Source: an alpha proteobacterium IMCC14465
GTDB lineage: Bacteria > Pseudomonadota > Alphaproteobacteria > RS24
Assembly: GCA_000293845.2 (NCBI GenBank)
Contig: ALYF01000002.1
Location: 62,001 to 126,000 of the forward strand
Direction of reading: 5' to 3'
Length of the DNA stretch: 64,000 bases
Shown here: positions 37,384 to 44,658 of the stretch, piece by piece
Layout: every line of letters begins with the position of its first letter
Position numbering within the stretch: the stretch's first letter is position 1
Notes under the pieces: model-generated
Seen by the model: only the letters and a program-made list of their open reading frames with translations
Databases searched by the model: none
Told to the model about the DNA's origin: nothing
Program-made: the position numbers and the translations under genes

Positions 37384-38442
37384 TTACCTGATGGGTGGTG
37401 CGAATTGGAGGCCGCCATTCGACCATAAAGCATTAAGGCCGCGTTCAATTTTGAGTTGTGAACCCGCGCCAAGATTGCGATCAAAACTTTCGCCATAATT
37501 GCCAACTTTGCGAATGATGCGCGCTGCCCATTTATTATCAAGACCGAGGCTTTCGCCATATGCCCCCTCAACACCGAGTAAACGCCGGATGGAGGGGTTA
37601 ATGCTTTCTTGCAGCTTATCGACATTTTGCGCATTAACACCCAACTCCTCGGCATTCAACATGGCGTAATGCACCCAGCGGACAACATCCGCCCAGACAT
37701 CATCCCCTTGACGCACGACTGGCGATAGAGGCTCCTTCGAAATCACATCGGGTAAAACCATATGCGCGTCAGGGTCAATGAGGCGTTGGCGTTGCGCGTA
37801 AAGACCGGACTGATCTGTTGTATAGGCATCACAGCGCCCTGCATCATAAGCGGCAACAGCTTCTTCTGATTTTTCATAAGAACTGATTTCATAATCCATG
37901 CCATTGCTTCTGAAAAAATCAGCAACATTAAGTTCAGTCGTTGTTCCGGCATTGACACAAATAGAGGCGCCATCGAGTTCACGTGCATTGGTGACACCAA
38001 TATCTTTTCTAACAATAAAACCCTGCCCGTCATAATAATTGACACCGACAAATTGAATGCCCAACGCCGTATCACGGTGCATGGTCCATGTTGTGTTGCG
38101 CGCCAGCAAATCAATCTCACCCGATTGCAAGGCCGTAAATCTTACCTTTGCTGAGAGCGGTACAATTTTCACCGCTTCGGCATCGCCCAAAACAGCAACA
38201 GCTACGGCACGACAGAAATCAACATCAATGCCATGCCATCTGCCTTTATCATCCGGGGCTGAAAAACCCTGTAAACCTTGTGAAACACCGCATGAAAGTT
38301 CGCCGCGCTTTTTTACGAGATCAAGCGTCGTATCCGCTTTCGCCGATTGGAGATGAGCCAGTGCCAAAAAGAGAAAAAACGACACAAATGAAAACAATCC
38401 AACTTTTGAAACTTTTACACCGGGCCACTTTAAAAAATTCAT
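37384..38442 (-). CDS. aapJ: General L-amino acid ABC transporter, periplasmic binding protein
   Basis: About 352 aa from ATG 38442; the signal peptide ends near SAKADTTLD. Solute-binding family 3 patterns are present: VKKRGELSCGVSQGLQGFSAPDDKGRWHGIDVDFCRAVAVAVLG, split over residues about 40-85, and the terminal GLDNKWAARIIRKVGNYGE and NALWSNGGLQFAPPIR that mark the AapJ group. A longer ORF to 38523 is not supported. It is the first gene of the aap operon, divergent from the lyase gene at 38578. Confidence 0.95.
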   Translation of the reverse strand: MNFLKWPGVKVSKVGLFSFVSFFLFLALAHLQSAKADTTLDLVKKRGELSCGVSQGLQGFSAPDDKGRWHGIDVDFCRAVAVAVLGDAEAVKIVPLSAKVRFTALQSGEIDLLARNTTWTMHRDTALGIQFVGVNYYDGQGFIVRKDIGVTNARELDGASICVNAGTTTELNVADFFRSNGMDYEISSYEKSEEAVAAYDAGRCDAYTTDQSGLYAQRQRLIDPDAHMVLPDVISKEPLSPVVRQGDDVWADVVRWVHYAMLNAEELGVNAQNVDKLQESINPSIRRLLGVEGAYGESLGLDNKWAARIIRKVGNYGESFDRNLGAGSQLKIERGLNALWSNGGLQFAPPIR

Positions 38443-38577
38443 GATCTTCTTCTTTCTCAAAATCAAAGCTAATTGTAGAGTAATAAATCCTAACATTAAT
38501 AAACAGGCAAAGCCTAGCCGCAAAGCCGAGTATTAAGTTGTTTTACAAAAGATTAACGAGGCGTTTAAGATAAACAC

Positions 38578-39753
38578 ATGACAAAAGAAAAAGATAAGGC
38601 AAAAGATAAAAATAAAACGCCTACTCTGCTCGCACATAGAGGCCGCGCAGGTAGTTCAGACTTTGGTGCCGTTAACCCACCTGTCTATCATGCTTCAACC
38701 ATTCTGTTCGACAGCTATGAAGACATTATCAACAATCGAGGCGCTTTCACCTATGGTAGGCGCGGTACGCCCACAACCAAGGCTCTGGAGGATGTTATTT
38801 CTAGCCTTGAGAATGCCGACGGGACGCTTCTTGTGCCAAGCGGGCTGGCCGCCTGCACACTAACGCTTCTTGCCTTATGCAAACAGGGTGATCATGTGCT
38901 GGTACCTGATAATGCCTACGAGTCCACGCGCTCTTTCAGCCAGAAAGTCTTGCCTGATTTCGGCATTGAGGCAGAAATCTATGACCCAACCATTAAGGAC
39001 ATCTCGCCCTTGATACGCGATAACACGGCGCTTATTTTTCTCGAAAGTCCGGGGTCTCAGACTTTTGAGGTTATGGATTTACAGATGATTATCAAAATAG
39101 CGCAGGAAAATAATATCCTGACAGCCATGGATAACACCTGGGCATCGCCATTATTTTGCAAGCCGCTTGATATGGACATTGATGTATCCGTCCAATCCGC
39201 GACCAAATATGTATCTGGTCATGCGGATTGCCTGCTGGGTTATGTATCGGCGCACCAAAATGTTTATAATCGTCTCAAAAGAATGTATGGCCTGCTTGGT
39301 CTGTGCGTTGGGCCGGATGATGTAGCCCTAACACTCCGCGGCGTTCGTACATTAGACGTCAGACTGAAGCGCCATCAAGAAAGCGCTTTAAAAATTGCGC
39401 GCTGGCTTGAGCAACAAGAGCAAGTGCTTCGGGTGCATCACCCCGCACTGGAAAGTCACCCGCAACATCACTTATGGAAACGCGATTTCACAGGCTCAGG
39501 TGGCTTATTCGCAATAGAACTCAATCCGTGTCGCGAAGCGCAAATCGCCGCCATGCTGGATGATATGTCACTATTTGGCATAGGATATAGCTGGGGCGGA
39601 TATGAAAGCCTGATGATACCCGTCATCTTGTTACGCGAATTAGGCCCTGCTCGCGGACCCTTACTGCGCCTTCATATTGGTCTTGAGGATGTGGAAGATT
39701 TACTTGAAGATTTATCCGAAGGTTTTAAAAGATTTGATAAGGCCAGAACTTAA
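38578..39753 (+). CDS. metC: Cystathionine beta-lyase (Cys/Met metabolism PLP enzyme)
   Basis: A 391-aa trans-sulfuration family enzyme. The PLP lysine is in QSATKYVSGHADCLLG (about residues 203-218). Other patterns are GRRGTPTTKALE, SGLAACTLTLLAL, DNTWASPLFCKPL, and the late SWGGYESL. The SWGG-ESL pattern fits the MetC branch, which splits cystathionine to homocysteine, pyruvate and ammonia. The N-terminus is very rich in lysine. It is divergent from aapJ and 22 bases upstream of a C26 amidotransferase gene. Confidence 0.9.
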   Translation: MTKEKDKAKDKNKTPTLLAHRGRAGSSDFGAVNPPVYHASTILFDSYEDIINNRGAFTYGRRGTPTTKALEDVISSLENADGTLLVPSGLAACTLTLLALCKQGDHVLVPDNAYESTRSFSQKVLPDFGIEAEIYDPTIKDISPLIRDNTALIFLESPGSQTFEVMDLQMIIKIAQENNILTAMDNTWASPLFCKPLDMDIDVSVQSATKYVSGHADCLLGYVSAHQNVYNRLKRMYGLLGLCVGPDDVALTLRGVRTLDVRLKRHQESALKIARWLEQQEQVLRVHHPALESHPQHHLWKRDFTGSGGLFAIELNPCREAQIAAMLDDMSLFGIGYSWGGYESLMIPVILLRELGPARGPLLRLHIGLEDVEDLLEDLSEGFKRFDKART

Positions 39754-39775
39754 GTAACGAACCGGAAATACACGC

Positions 39776-40504
39776 ATGACCAAGATTGTCGGTATTATTG
39801 CAGATACAGGAAACCTCCACGGCAATCGGGTTTTCTTTTCTGGCGAGCGTTATCTAAAGGCTCTCACCGAACTCACGGAAGTCCACCCCATTCTCATCCC
39901 ACCTTTGGGGAAGAACATCTTTTCCCTGCTTGATAGGCTTGATGGGGTCATGCTCACGGGAAACGTGTCCAATGTTCACCCGTCCCTCTATGGGCAAGCC
40001 GAAACAGAAAAACACCCCCCCTATGATGAAGACCGAGACAGCACTGCTATTCCCTATCTTGAAAAAATTATCGAACAGGAAATTCCATTGATTGCGATAT
40101 GCCGTGGGTTTCAGGAATTAAACGTTGCCTTTGGCGGCACACTTCATCCCGCCATTCATGATATTGAAGGTAGGTTGGATCATAGACGCATACAAACGGA
40201 TGACGCCGCCATACGCTATGCACCTCGGCATCGTGTGACGTTGACTGAAGGCGGTCTTTTTAAAAGCTGGGTCAAGACAGATGAAATCATGGTTAATAGC
40301 CTGCATTTTCAAGGCGTAGAAAAACTTGGCGACGGGCTTAAGGTTGAGGCTACCGCCGAAGACGGCACGATAGAAGGTTTCACCGTTGAAAATGCCAAAG
40401 GGTTTACCGCTGCCGTGCAATGGCATCCTGAATATGAACCAGCAACAAATATATTTTCTAAATGTTTTTATGAAGCTTTCGCAGAAGCCGTCTTATCACG
40501 ATAA
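39776..40504 (+). CDS. Gamma-glutamyl-gamma-aminobutyrate hydrolase family protein (peptidase C26)
   Basis: A 242-aa class I glutamine amidotransferase-like hydrolase. The nucleophile Cys is in IAICRGFQELNVAFGGTLHP (about residues 107-126), after GVMLTGNVSNVHPSLYG. The catalytic His is in AVQWHPEYEP near the C-terminus. PuuD-type enzymes hydrolyse gamma-glutamyl conjugates in polyamine breakdown; the substrate here is not proven. The oxyanion region reads TGNVSN where many relatives have a GG pair, a minor deviation. Confidence 0.85.
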   Translation: MTKIVGIIADTGNLHGNRVFFSGERYLKALTELTEVHPILIPPLGKNIFSLLDRLDGVMLTGNVSNVHPSLYGQAETEKHPPYDEDRDSTAIPYLEKIIEQEIPLIAICRGFQELNVAFGGTLHPAIHDIEGRLDHRRIQTDDAAIRYAPRHRVTLTEGGLFKSWVKTDEIMVNSLHFQGVEKLGDGLKVEATAEDGTIEGFTVENAKGFTAAVQWHPEYEPATNIFSKCFYEAFAEAVLSR

Positions 40505-40626
40505 CAGGCAAAATAATGGGCGCGTTGATGACGTGCAAGCATGGGTACATGGCATCTTTAACCCGACCCAATAAAGCCAAAATTTGCAGTTTGTTACACG
40601 CTTGGTCTGTGAATAGTTTTTTAAAT

Positions 40627-40663
40627 TTTTAGTCCCACACAAGTCCCAAGCAGCTTTTGGCTG
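40627..40663. repeat. AGTCC-repeat motif downstream of tRNA-Arg
   Basis: TTTT followed by AGTCCC (40631-40636) and AGTCCC (40642-40647), 11 bases apart, then AA, GCAGCTTTT. A closely similar block lies at 43559-43597 downstream of tRNA-Pro. It is 53 bases beyond the tRNA-Arg 3' end. It may be the remains of an integrase arm or attachment site. The rest of 40505-40715 shows nothing I can call. Confidence 0.45.
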
Positions 40664-40715
40664 TTTGCACCAAAAACATAAAACCCATTAACTCACTGAT
40701 AATATTAAGAAATAA

Positions 40716-40792
40716 TGGTGACCCCGGCAGGACTTGAACCTGCAACCTACGGATTAGAAGTCCGTCGCTCTATCCAGTTGAGCTACGGGGCC
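40716..40792 (-). tRNA. tRNA-Arg (anticodon TCT)
   Basis: A 77-base cloverleaf on the minus strand. Acceptor GGCCCCG/CGGGGTC, D-arm GCTCAACTGGATAGAGC, anticodon loop CTTCTAA (TCT, reading AGA), T-loop GTTCAAG, encoded CCA. Confidence 0.96.
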
Positions 40793-40818
40793 GAACTAAA
40801 AAGTCTCAAAATAAACAG

Positions 40819-41124
40819 TTAGTGAGTCCACGCAGTCTGTCTTTCATAGCTGAAATTAGCCGCATAGGACTTGGTGACTTTTTTGCGAGAATGAGGCTTT
40901 AAGACGCGGTAAGCAATGCCGTTATTCTCAGCATAAGACTTGGCATCATCAAGCGTTTCAAAACGCAGCTTAACTTGCGTTTTAGTTTCAGACGCGCTGT
41001 TCCACCCCATTAGCGGGTCTTTGGCGCGCGCAGACTCAGCATCAAATTCGAGAATCCAGTTTTTGGTCTTCGCCATACCGGATTGCATTGCTGTTTTGCC
41101 GGGTTGATAAATTTTTGCAGACAT
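40819..41124 (-). CDS. NADH dehydrogenase accessory subunit (NDUFS4/ETC complex I family)
   Basis: A 101-aa homologue of the mitochondrial complex I 18-kDa subunit. It starts MSAKIYQPGKTAMQSG. It has the family patterns KNWILEFDAESAR, PLMGWNSASET and the C-terminal KSYAANFSYERQT. Alphaproteobacterial complex I contains this supernumerary subunit. ATG 41124 is chosen because GAGGTG sits four bases upstream; a GTG two codons earlier overlaps that site. It lies 26 bases upstream of tRNA-Arg on the same strand, far from any nuo genes here. Confidence 0.92.
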   Translation of the reverse strand: MSAKIYQPGKTAMQSGMAKTKNWILEFDAESARAKDPLMGWNSASETKTQVKLRFETLDDAKSYAENNGIAYRVLKPHSRKKVTKSYAANFSYERQTAWTH

Positions 41125-41178
41125 AATCACCTCTTGGTCACTATATCGCCAAAGTCACAAAGATTTTCAACTGAAATT

Positions 41179-41274
41179 TTAGATACCTGGAATAATCGGC
41201 ACATCGACAAACGGCACGCCGCAAGACGTCATTGGCACTACCAGTATCAAAAGTATAAAAACACGACGAAGCAT
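41179..41274 (-). CDS. Tiny predicted lipoprotein (31 aa)
   Basis: An ORF below the usual length cut-off. ATG at 41274, stop TAA at 41179. The peptide is a short basic start (MLRR), a hydrophobic stretch, lipobox MTSC (Cys18) and a 13-residue mature tail rich in valine, proline and isoleucine. AGAGGAA lies five bases before the ATG, an excellent ribosome binding site. Function unknown; entericidin-like tiny lipoproteins are a loose comparison. It lies between the DUF962 gene and the NDUFS4-like gene, all on the minus strand. Confidence 0.65.
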   Translation of the reverse strand: MLRRVFILLILVVPMTSCGVPFVDVPIIPGI

Positions 41275-41370
41275 AGCGTTTCCTCTCTAGAATTTAAGAA
41301 AGACAAAAAACATGATTCGGATGACATAATGATGAATAAAGCTGAAGGTCACCTATCAGCATCAGTAGAA

Positions 41371-41730
41371 TTATTCGTATACGCTTTCTTCGAGTACGCC
41401 GGCTTTTTTAAGCTCGTCATTCATCTGCCCAGTCAACCAGCAATAAAACATTCGAAAATCGCTAATGAGCGACCAGAATGGATAGTCGAAAGTTGCGGGC
41501 TTATTTTTCTCGATTGTGAGATGGCTGAACCAGGCAAAACCATATCCGACAACGGGCATCAGCCAGAGGATATAAAAATTTCCGCTTATAAAGGCCGCTA
41601 AAACGACAGCCATGAGGCCGATGACACCGAGATAATGATAACCCCGCGTTGCAGGCTGCGCATGCTCCTGCAAGTAATAGGGCCAAAATTCAGAATAGGT
41701 TTTAATCGGCTTAGACATCAAACTAGACAT
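41371..41730 (-). CDS. DUF962/Mpo1-like membrane protein
   Basis: A 119-aa small membrane protein with DUF962 features: FWPYYLQEHAQPATRGYHYLG at the start, two hydrophobic helices (about 33-65), and GYGFAWFSHLTIEKNKPATFDYP (about 68-90). Yeast Mpo1 of this family is a dioxygenase that alpha-oxidises 2-hydroxy fatty acids. The conserved His residues are present here, so a lipid-related oxidase role is possible but unproven. Start at 41730, or at the internal ATG 41718. It lies 12 bases downstream of sodC. Confidence 0.85.
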   Translation of the reverse strand: MSSLMSKPIKTYSEFWPYYLQEHAQPATRGYHYLGVIGLMAVVLAAFISGNFYILWLMPVVGYGFAWFSHLTIEKNKPATFDYPFWSLISDFRMFYCWLTGQMNDELKKAGVLEESVYE

Positions 41731-41742
41731 CTGAAAAGCCTA

Positions 41743-42246
41743 TCATTCAATAACACCGCAAGCAATACGCATCCCGGCGGCACCGGAGGGCTGGCTGATA
41801 TAATCATCACCGTCAGCATGAATAATAAGCGCACCCGGGCGCGGCATGCTTGATAGGTTCAGCCCGCGAATGAAATATTCAATTTTCAGTTCACCTGTAT
41901 CGCCAATATGGATATTTGGCATATCTCCGAGATGGAACGACTCACCGCTTAACAAACCATGCGGCACGCCCGTCGGATTGTAATGCCCACCAGCCGCTTT
42001 AAAGTTTTTGGCACAACTTGGATTGGCATGAAGATGAAACGCATGTTGACCGGCTGGCATATTCTCAAGATTAGCCGAGACGAGCAAACCACCCGGCGCA
42101 GGAGTAAGCGTGAACACGCCTCTATTCTCCCCATCAGGTGAAAGCAAAACACCCCCCAAAACAGTCTCCTTAGCAAATGAGTCAATGACTGAACCAAACA
42201 TGACCAAAAAGAAAGTGATAACAAAAAATAATCTCGAAGCAATCAT
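41743..42246 (-). CDS. sodC: Superoxide dismutase [Cu-Zn], periplasmic
   Basis: A 167-aa Cu/Zn superoxide dismutase with a signal peptide (cleavage near DSFAKE). Metal ligands are seen in HAFHLHA, GGHYNPTG, HLGDMPNI and IIHADGDDY. The disulfide cysteines are in NPSCAKNF and RIACGVIE. It removes superoxide in the periplasm. Its ATG overlaps the stop codon of a 39-codon membrane-protein gene (ATGA), so the two are translationally coupled. Confidence 0.94.
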   Translation of the reverse strand: MIASRLFFVITFFLVMFGSVIDSFAKETVLGGVLLSPDGENRGVFTLTPAPGGLLVSANLENMPAGQHAFHLHANPSCAKNFKAAGGHYNPTGVPHGLLSGESFHLGDMPNIHIGDTGELKIEYFIRGLNLSSMPRPGALIIHADGDDYISQPSGAAGMRIACGVIE

Positions 42247-42362
42247 GACTCATCCTTCTCAAGGTTTTTCACACGATTACTCAAATCCGAAATCTTCATA
42301 ACCATCCAAGCCTGAGTAGCTACAAACAAAACGATAAAAAACAAGGCAATAATCAATCCCAT
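42243..42362 (-). CDS. Tiny membrane protein coupled to sodC (39 aa)
   Basis: ATG at 42362, stop TGA at 42243-42245, sharing ATGA with the sodC start. The peptide is one hydrophobic helix (about residues 2-21) followed by a short charged amphipathic helix (KISDLSNRVKNLEKDES), which looks like a small coiled coil. GGGGAAAA precedes the ATG at a good distance. The shape (helix plus short coiled coil) resembles many small bacterial membrane proteins of unknown function. No family recognised. Confidence 0.68.
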   Translation of the reverse strand: MGLIIALFFIVLFVATQAWMVMKISDLSNRVKNLEKDES

Positions 42363-42468
42363 TATTTTCCCCACGTTAAAATTTTATATAAATCTATGTA
42401 ACGCAGCCAGATTACACGGCAAGTTAAAACCGCAACAACCACAATAGTTCTAGAGATAGAATGCGATA

Positions 42469-43491
42469 TTAAAAATTTTTCTTGAAATATTTTTTATTAC
42501 GACGGCGATGACTGGTTTTGTCAAAAGCATAGCGCAGAAAAGTTGGAATATCGCGGCGCATTATGGCATGGCGACTCAAAATCTTTCCGTTCCCACGATG
42601 CTCTGGCTCAGGCCTATCGAGGATATATGTTGCAAGCATTGTGTGAATATTATGATCTTCAACAACACGCCTTCGAGCTTCAATAATGGCATCCAGTCGT
42701 TTCTCGTACTCATTATTGGCAATAGCCTGCTGGATAATATCAACCGAGCCCTCAACATCTTTAATATCCAATGCAATAAAACTTTCGGCTGGAAAATAAT
42801 CCGAAACATTCGGACAGCCAAAATAAAACGGCAGACAATATCCTAAATAAGCATCTGATAATTTTTCGGTCCAGTGATGAGGCGCAACGTGATTTTCAAT
42901 CGCAATTTGATAACGATAGTTATCCGTACCTTCGGCCTTATGTTCGACAAATTTCAAATCACGCCCGAACAAATCAACCTGATCACCAAGCCTATCAGCC
43001 AAGGCTTGCATGAAACTGGCACGTAGATGATGCATTGTATGCTTCTGCGCCTTAAAGGACATAAACATGGAAAGGTCTGCTGTTTTTTTTGAAGGGGTTG
43101 GGTGGGCTTTGACATGATCTATTGTGCCGTAATACCAGATACCAACTGGCGGAACGAAATGTCTATTCGGATGCTTCAGGATTTCAGGCTCATGGCTGGT
43201 GAGCACTGTACCAAACTGGTTCACATAATCCCTACCGTAAAATTTTACGGATGACGGCTCGTAAGTCAGCAAAATCGTCCGATTTTGGGGACACTGTAAA
43301 TCCTCAACCCTCAAACTGAGGCGTTCACCCCCTATTGGTGGTAAATCATCATAAACAACAAACCAGTCATAATCTGTTGCGTCTTTATCAAGAACCCAGT
43401 CGATATTTTTATGAGTAAATTCAGGATGCCTTAAAGCTTTTTCAATTCTCTGGTATTTGGAGAGCAGTTTGACACGTATTTTGCTTGGCAT
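42469..43491 (-). CDS. Glycosyltransferase family 10 (fucosyltransferase-like)
   Basis: A 340-aa cytoplasmic protein with the GT10 alpha-1,3/4-fucosyltransferase core: YRYQIAIENHVAPHHWTEKLSDAYLG (about 192-217) followed by LPFYFGCPNVSDYFPAESFI. These residues bind the GDP-sugar. The C-terminus is very basic (RRRNKKYFKK), as in membrane-associated bacterial members. Donor and acceptor are unknown; O-antigen or capsule decoration is the usual role. No other polysaccharide gene is nearby, so it stands alone between sodC and tRNA-Pro. Confidence 0.82.
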   Translation of the reverse strand: MPSKIRVKLLSKYQRIEKALRHPEFTHKNIDWVLDKDATDYDWFVVYDDLPPIGGERLSLRVEDLQCPQNRTILLTYEPSSVKFYGRDYVNQFGTVLTSHEPEILKHPNRHFVPPVGIWYYGTIDHVKAHPTPSKKTADLSMFMSFKAQKHTMHHLRASFMQALADRLGDQVDLFGRDLKFVEHKAEGTDNYRYQIAIENHVAPHHWTEKLSDAYLGYCLPFYFGCPNVSDYFPAESFIALDIKDVEGSVDIIQQAIANNEYEKRLDAIIEARRRVVEDHNIHTMLATYILDRPEPEHRGNGKILSRHAIMRRDIPTFLRYAFDKTSHRRRNKKYFKKNF

Positions 43492-43554
43492 ACAAAAACC
43501 TTAAGAAATTGCAGTTAGAAAAAACCTGAGGCTAAGGGTATATCAACTTTTTTG

Positions 43555-43597
43555 GGACTTTTAGTCCTGAATTAGTCCTAAAGCACTTTTTAACAGC
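43555..43597. repeat. AGTCC-repeat motif downstream of tRNA-Pro
   Basis: AGTCCT at 43563-43568 and AGTCCT at 43574-43579, again 11 bases apart, then AAAGCACTTTTT. The block closely resembles that beside tRNA-Arg. The first copy is also half of a small palindrome, GGACT-TTT-AGTCC (43555-43567). It lies 52 bases beyond the tRNA-Pro 3' end. Confidence 0.45.
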
Positions 43598-43648
43598 TTC
43601 AAAACTAATCAGAAAAAACCTAAGGCATTGTTTTTACTTAGATTTATA

Positions 43649-43725
43649 TGGTCGGGGCTGCAGGATTCGAACCTGCGACCCCCTGGTCCCAAACCAGGTG
43701 CGCTACCAGACTGCGCCAAGCCCCG
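43649..43725 (-). tRNA. tRNA-Pro (anticodon TGG)
   Basis: A 77-base cloverleaf on the minus strand. Acceptor CGGGGCT/AGCCCCG, anticodon loop TTTGGGA (TGG), T-loop GTTCGAA, encoded CCA. The initial C and the C1-G72 pair are typical of tRNA-Pro. Confidence 0.96.
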
Positions 43726-43781
43726 CCAATATCTGGTTGACTTACCTTTTCGGTGGAAAATTATCAAGCGAATTTAGAGCT

Positions 43782-44477
43782 TCATTCAGAAATATTATCG
43801 CTTGGGCCTGCAAATAGGTTTGGTTCTATCATTTGAACCCGTGTGACCATCAGACCTTTCGGGCCTTGACCATAGGCTACAAGCAATCTATCACCCGGCT
43901 GGATTTCAAATATGCCTGCATCTCTGAGGGTTTCCATATGCATAAAAATATCCGGCTCACCTGAGTCGATATTCACAAAACCATAGCCTCTAATGCGATT
44001 AAACCATTTAACTTGAGCAGGCTGTAATTCGCTAATTTCTTCAATATCCGGCAAAATGGATGTTGGTCGGGGCGGTGGCCTGGGAATTTGAGCCTGAGAA
44101 TTATCAACTGCGATAATTTGCTCTGCCTGAAGCCCTTGATTGCGCTGAACAACCATGCATTTCAAGGTCGCACCCGGATAAATAATGTCATGTCCTGCAA
44201 ATTTCAGAACAGTCTGGTGTACGAGAACATCAGCCCCCCCATCATTCGGCACAACAAACCCAAAACCCTTTTTAGGATCGAACCATTTAACGGTTCCTTC
44301 GACAATATATCCTTCGGGTTGGACGGGGGTGAGTGACGCCGCCATTGGCGCTTCGGCAATTCCGATATGACTGGCATGAGGATAACCACCTGTTTCCATT
44401 TCACCGGAAATAGTGCTTTCCTGACTTTCATTCACATCATTACTTTCATTCTTATCTGCTATTTCGTTATCTGGCAT
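43782..44477 (-). CDS. Double cold-shock-domain protein
   Basis: A 231-aa protein with two cold-shock domains. The first (about 57-123) has [20 protein letters not shown] and DVLVHQTVL. The second (about 155-222) has [18 protein letters not shown] and DIFMHMETL. The RNP1 and RNP2 motifs are recognisable in both. Alphaproteobacteria have such double-CSD proteins (Caulobacter CspC/CspD type) that bind single-stranded nucleic acid, often in stationary phase. The N-terminus is acidic and disordered. Confidence 0.9.
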   Translation of the reverse strand: MPDNEIADKNESNDVNESQESTISGEMETGGYPHASHIGIAEAPMAASLTPVQPEGYIVEGTVKWFDPKKGFGFVVPNDGGADVLVHQTVLKFAGHDIIYPGATLKCMVVQRNQGLQAEQIIAVDNSQAQIPRPPPRPTSILPDIEEISELQPAQVKWFNRIRGYGFVNIDSGEPDIFMHMETLRDAGIFEIQPGDRLLVAYGQGPKGLMVTRVQMIEPNLFAGPSDNISE

Positions 44478-44575
44478 GAAACTTTCTTCACTTTATTATT
44501 ATTAGGCCACTATTATTATAAGCCATGAGGCAAATACCAAGAATTAAGCTACCTGCAACTCTCATGGGTATAGCA

Positions 44576-44618
44576 TAATAAAAACCGCTGAAGGAATGGT
44601 TAATTCACTTCAGCGGTT
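44576..44618 (-). terminator. Intrinsic terminator downstream of nhaD
   Basis: On the minus strand AACCGCTGAAG and CTTCAGCGGTT (44583-44593 and 44608-44618) form an 11-base-pair stem with a 14-base loop. The stem is followed by TTTTATTAT. It lies 41 bases after the nhaD stop. Confidence 0.75.
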
Positions 44619-44658
44619 AAAATTAGTAAATAATATCAGTAATATTTATACTTAATAT

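Noticed and set aside
40505-40630. Short reading frames after the C26 amidotransferase gene (ending VQAWVHGIFNPTQ or SVNSFLNF)
   Set aside because: No ribosome site, no recognisable domain and no overlap pattern that would suggest a gene remnant; treated as non-coding.
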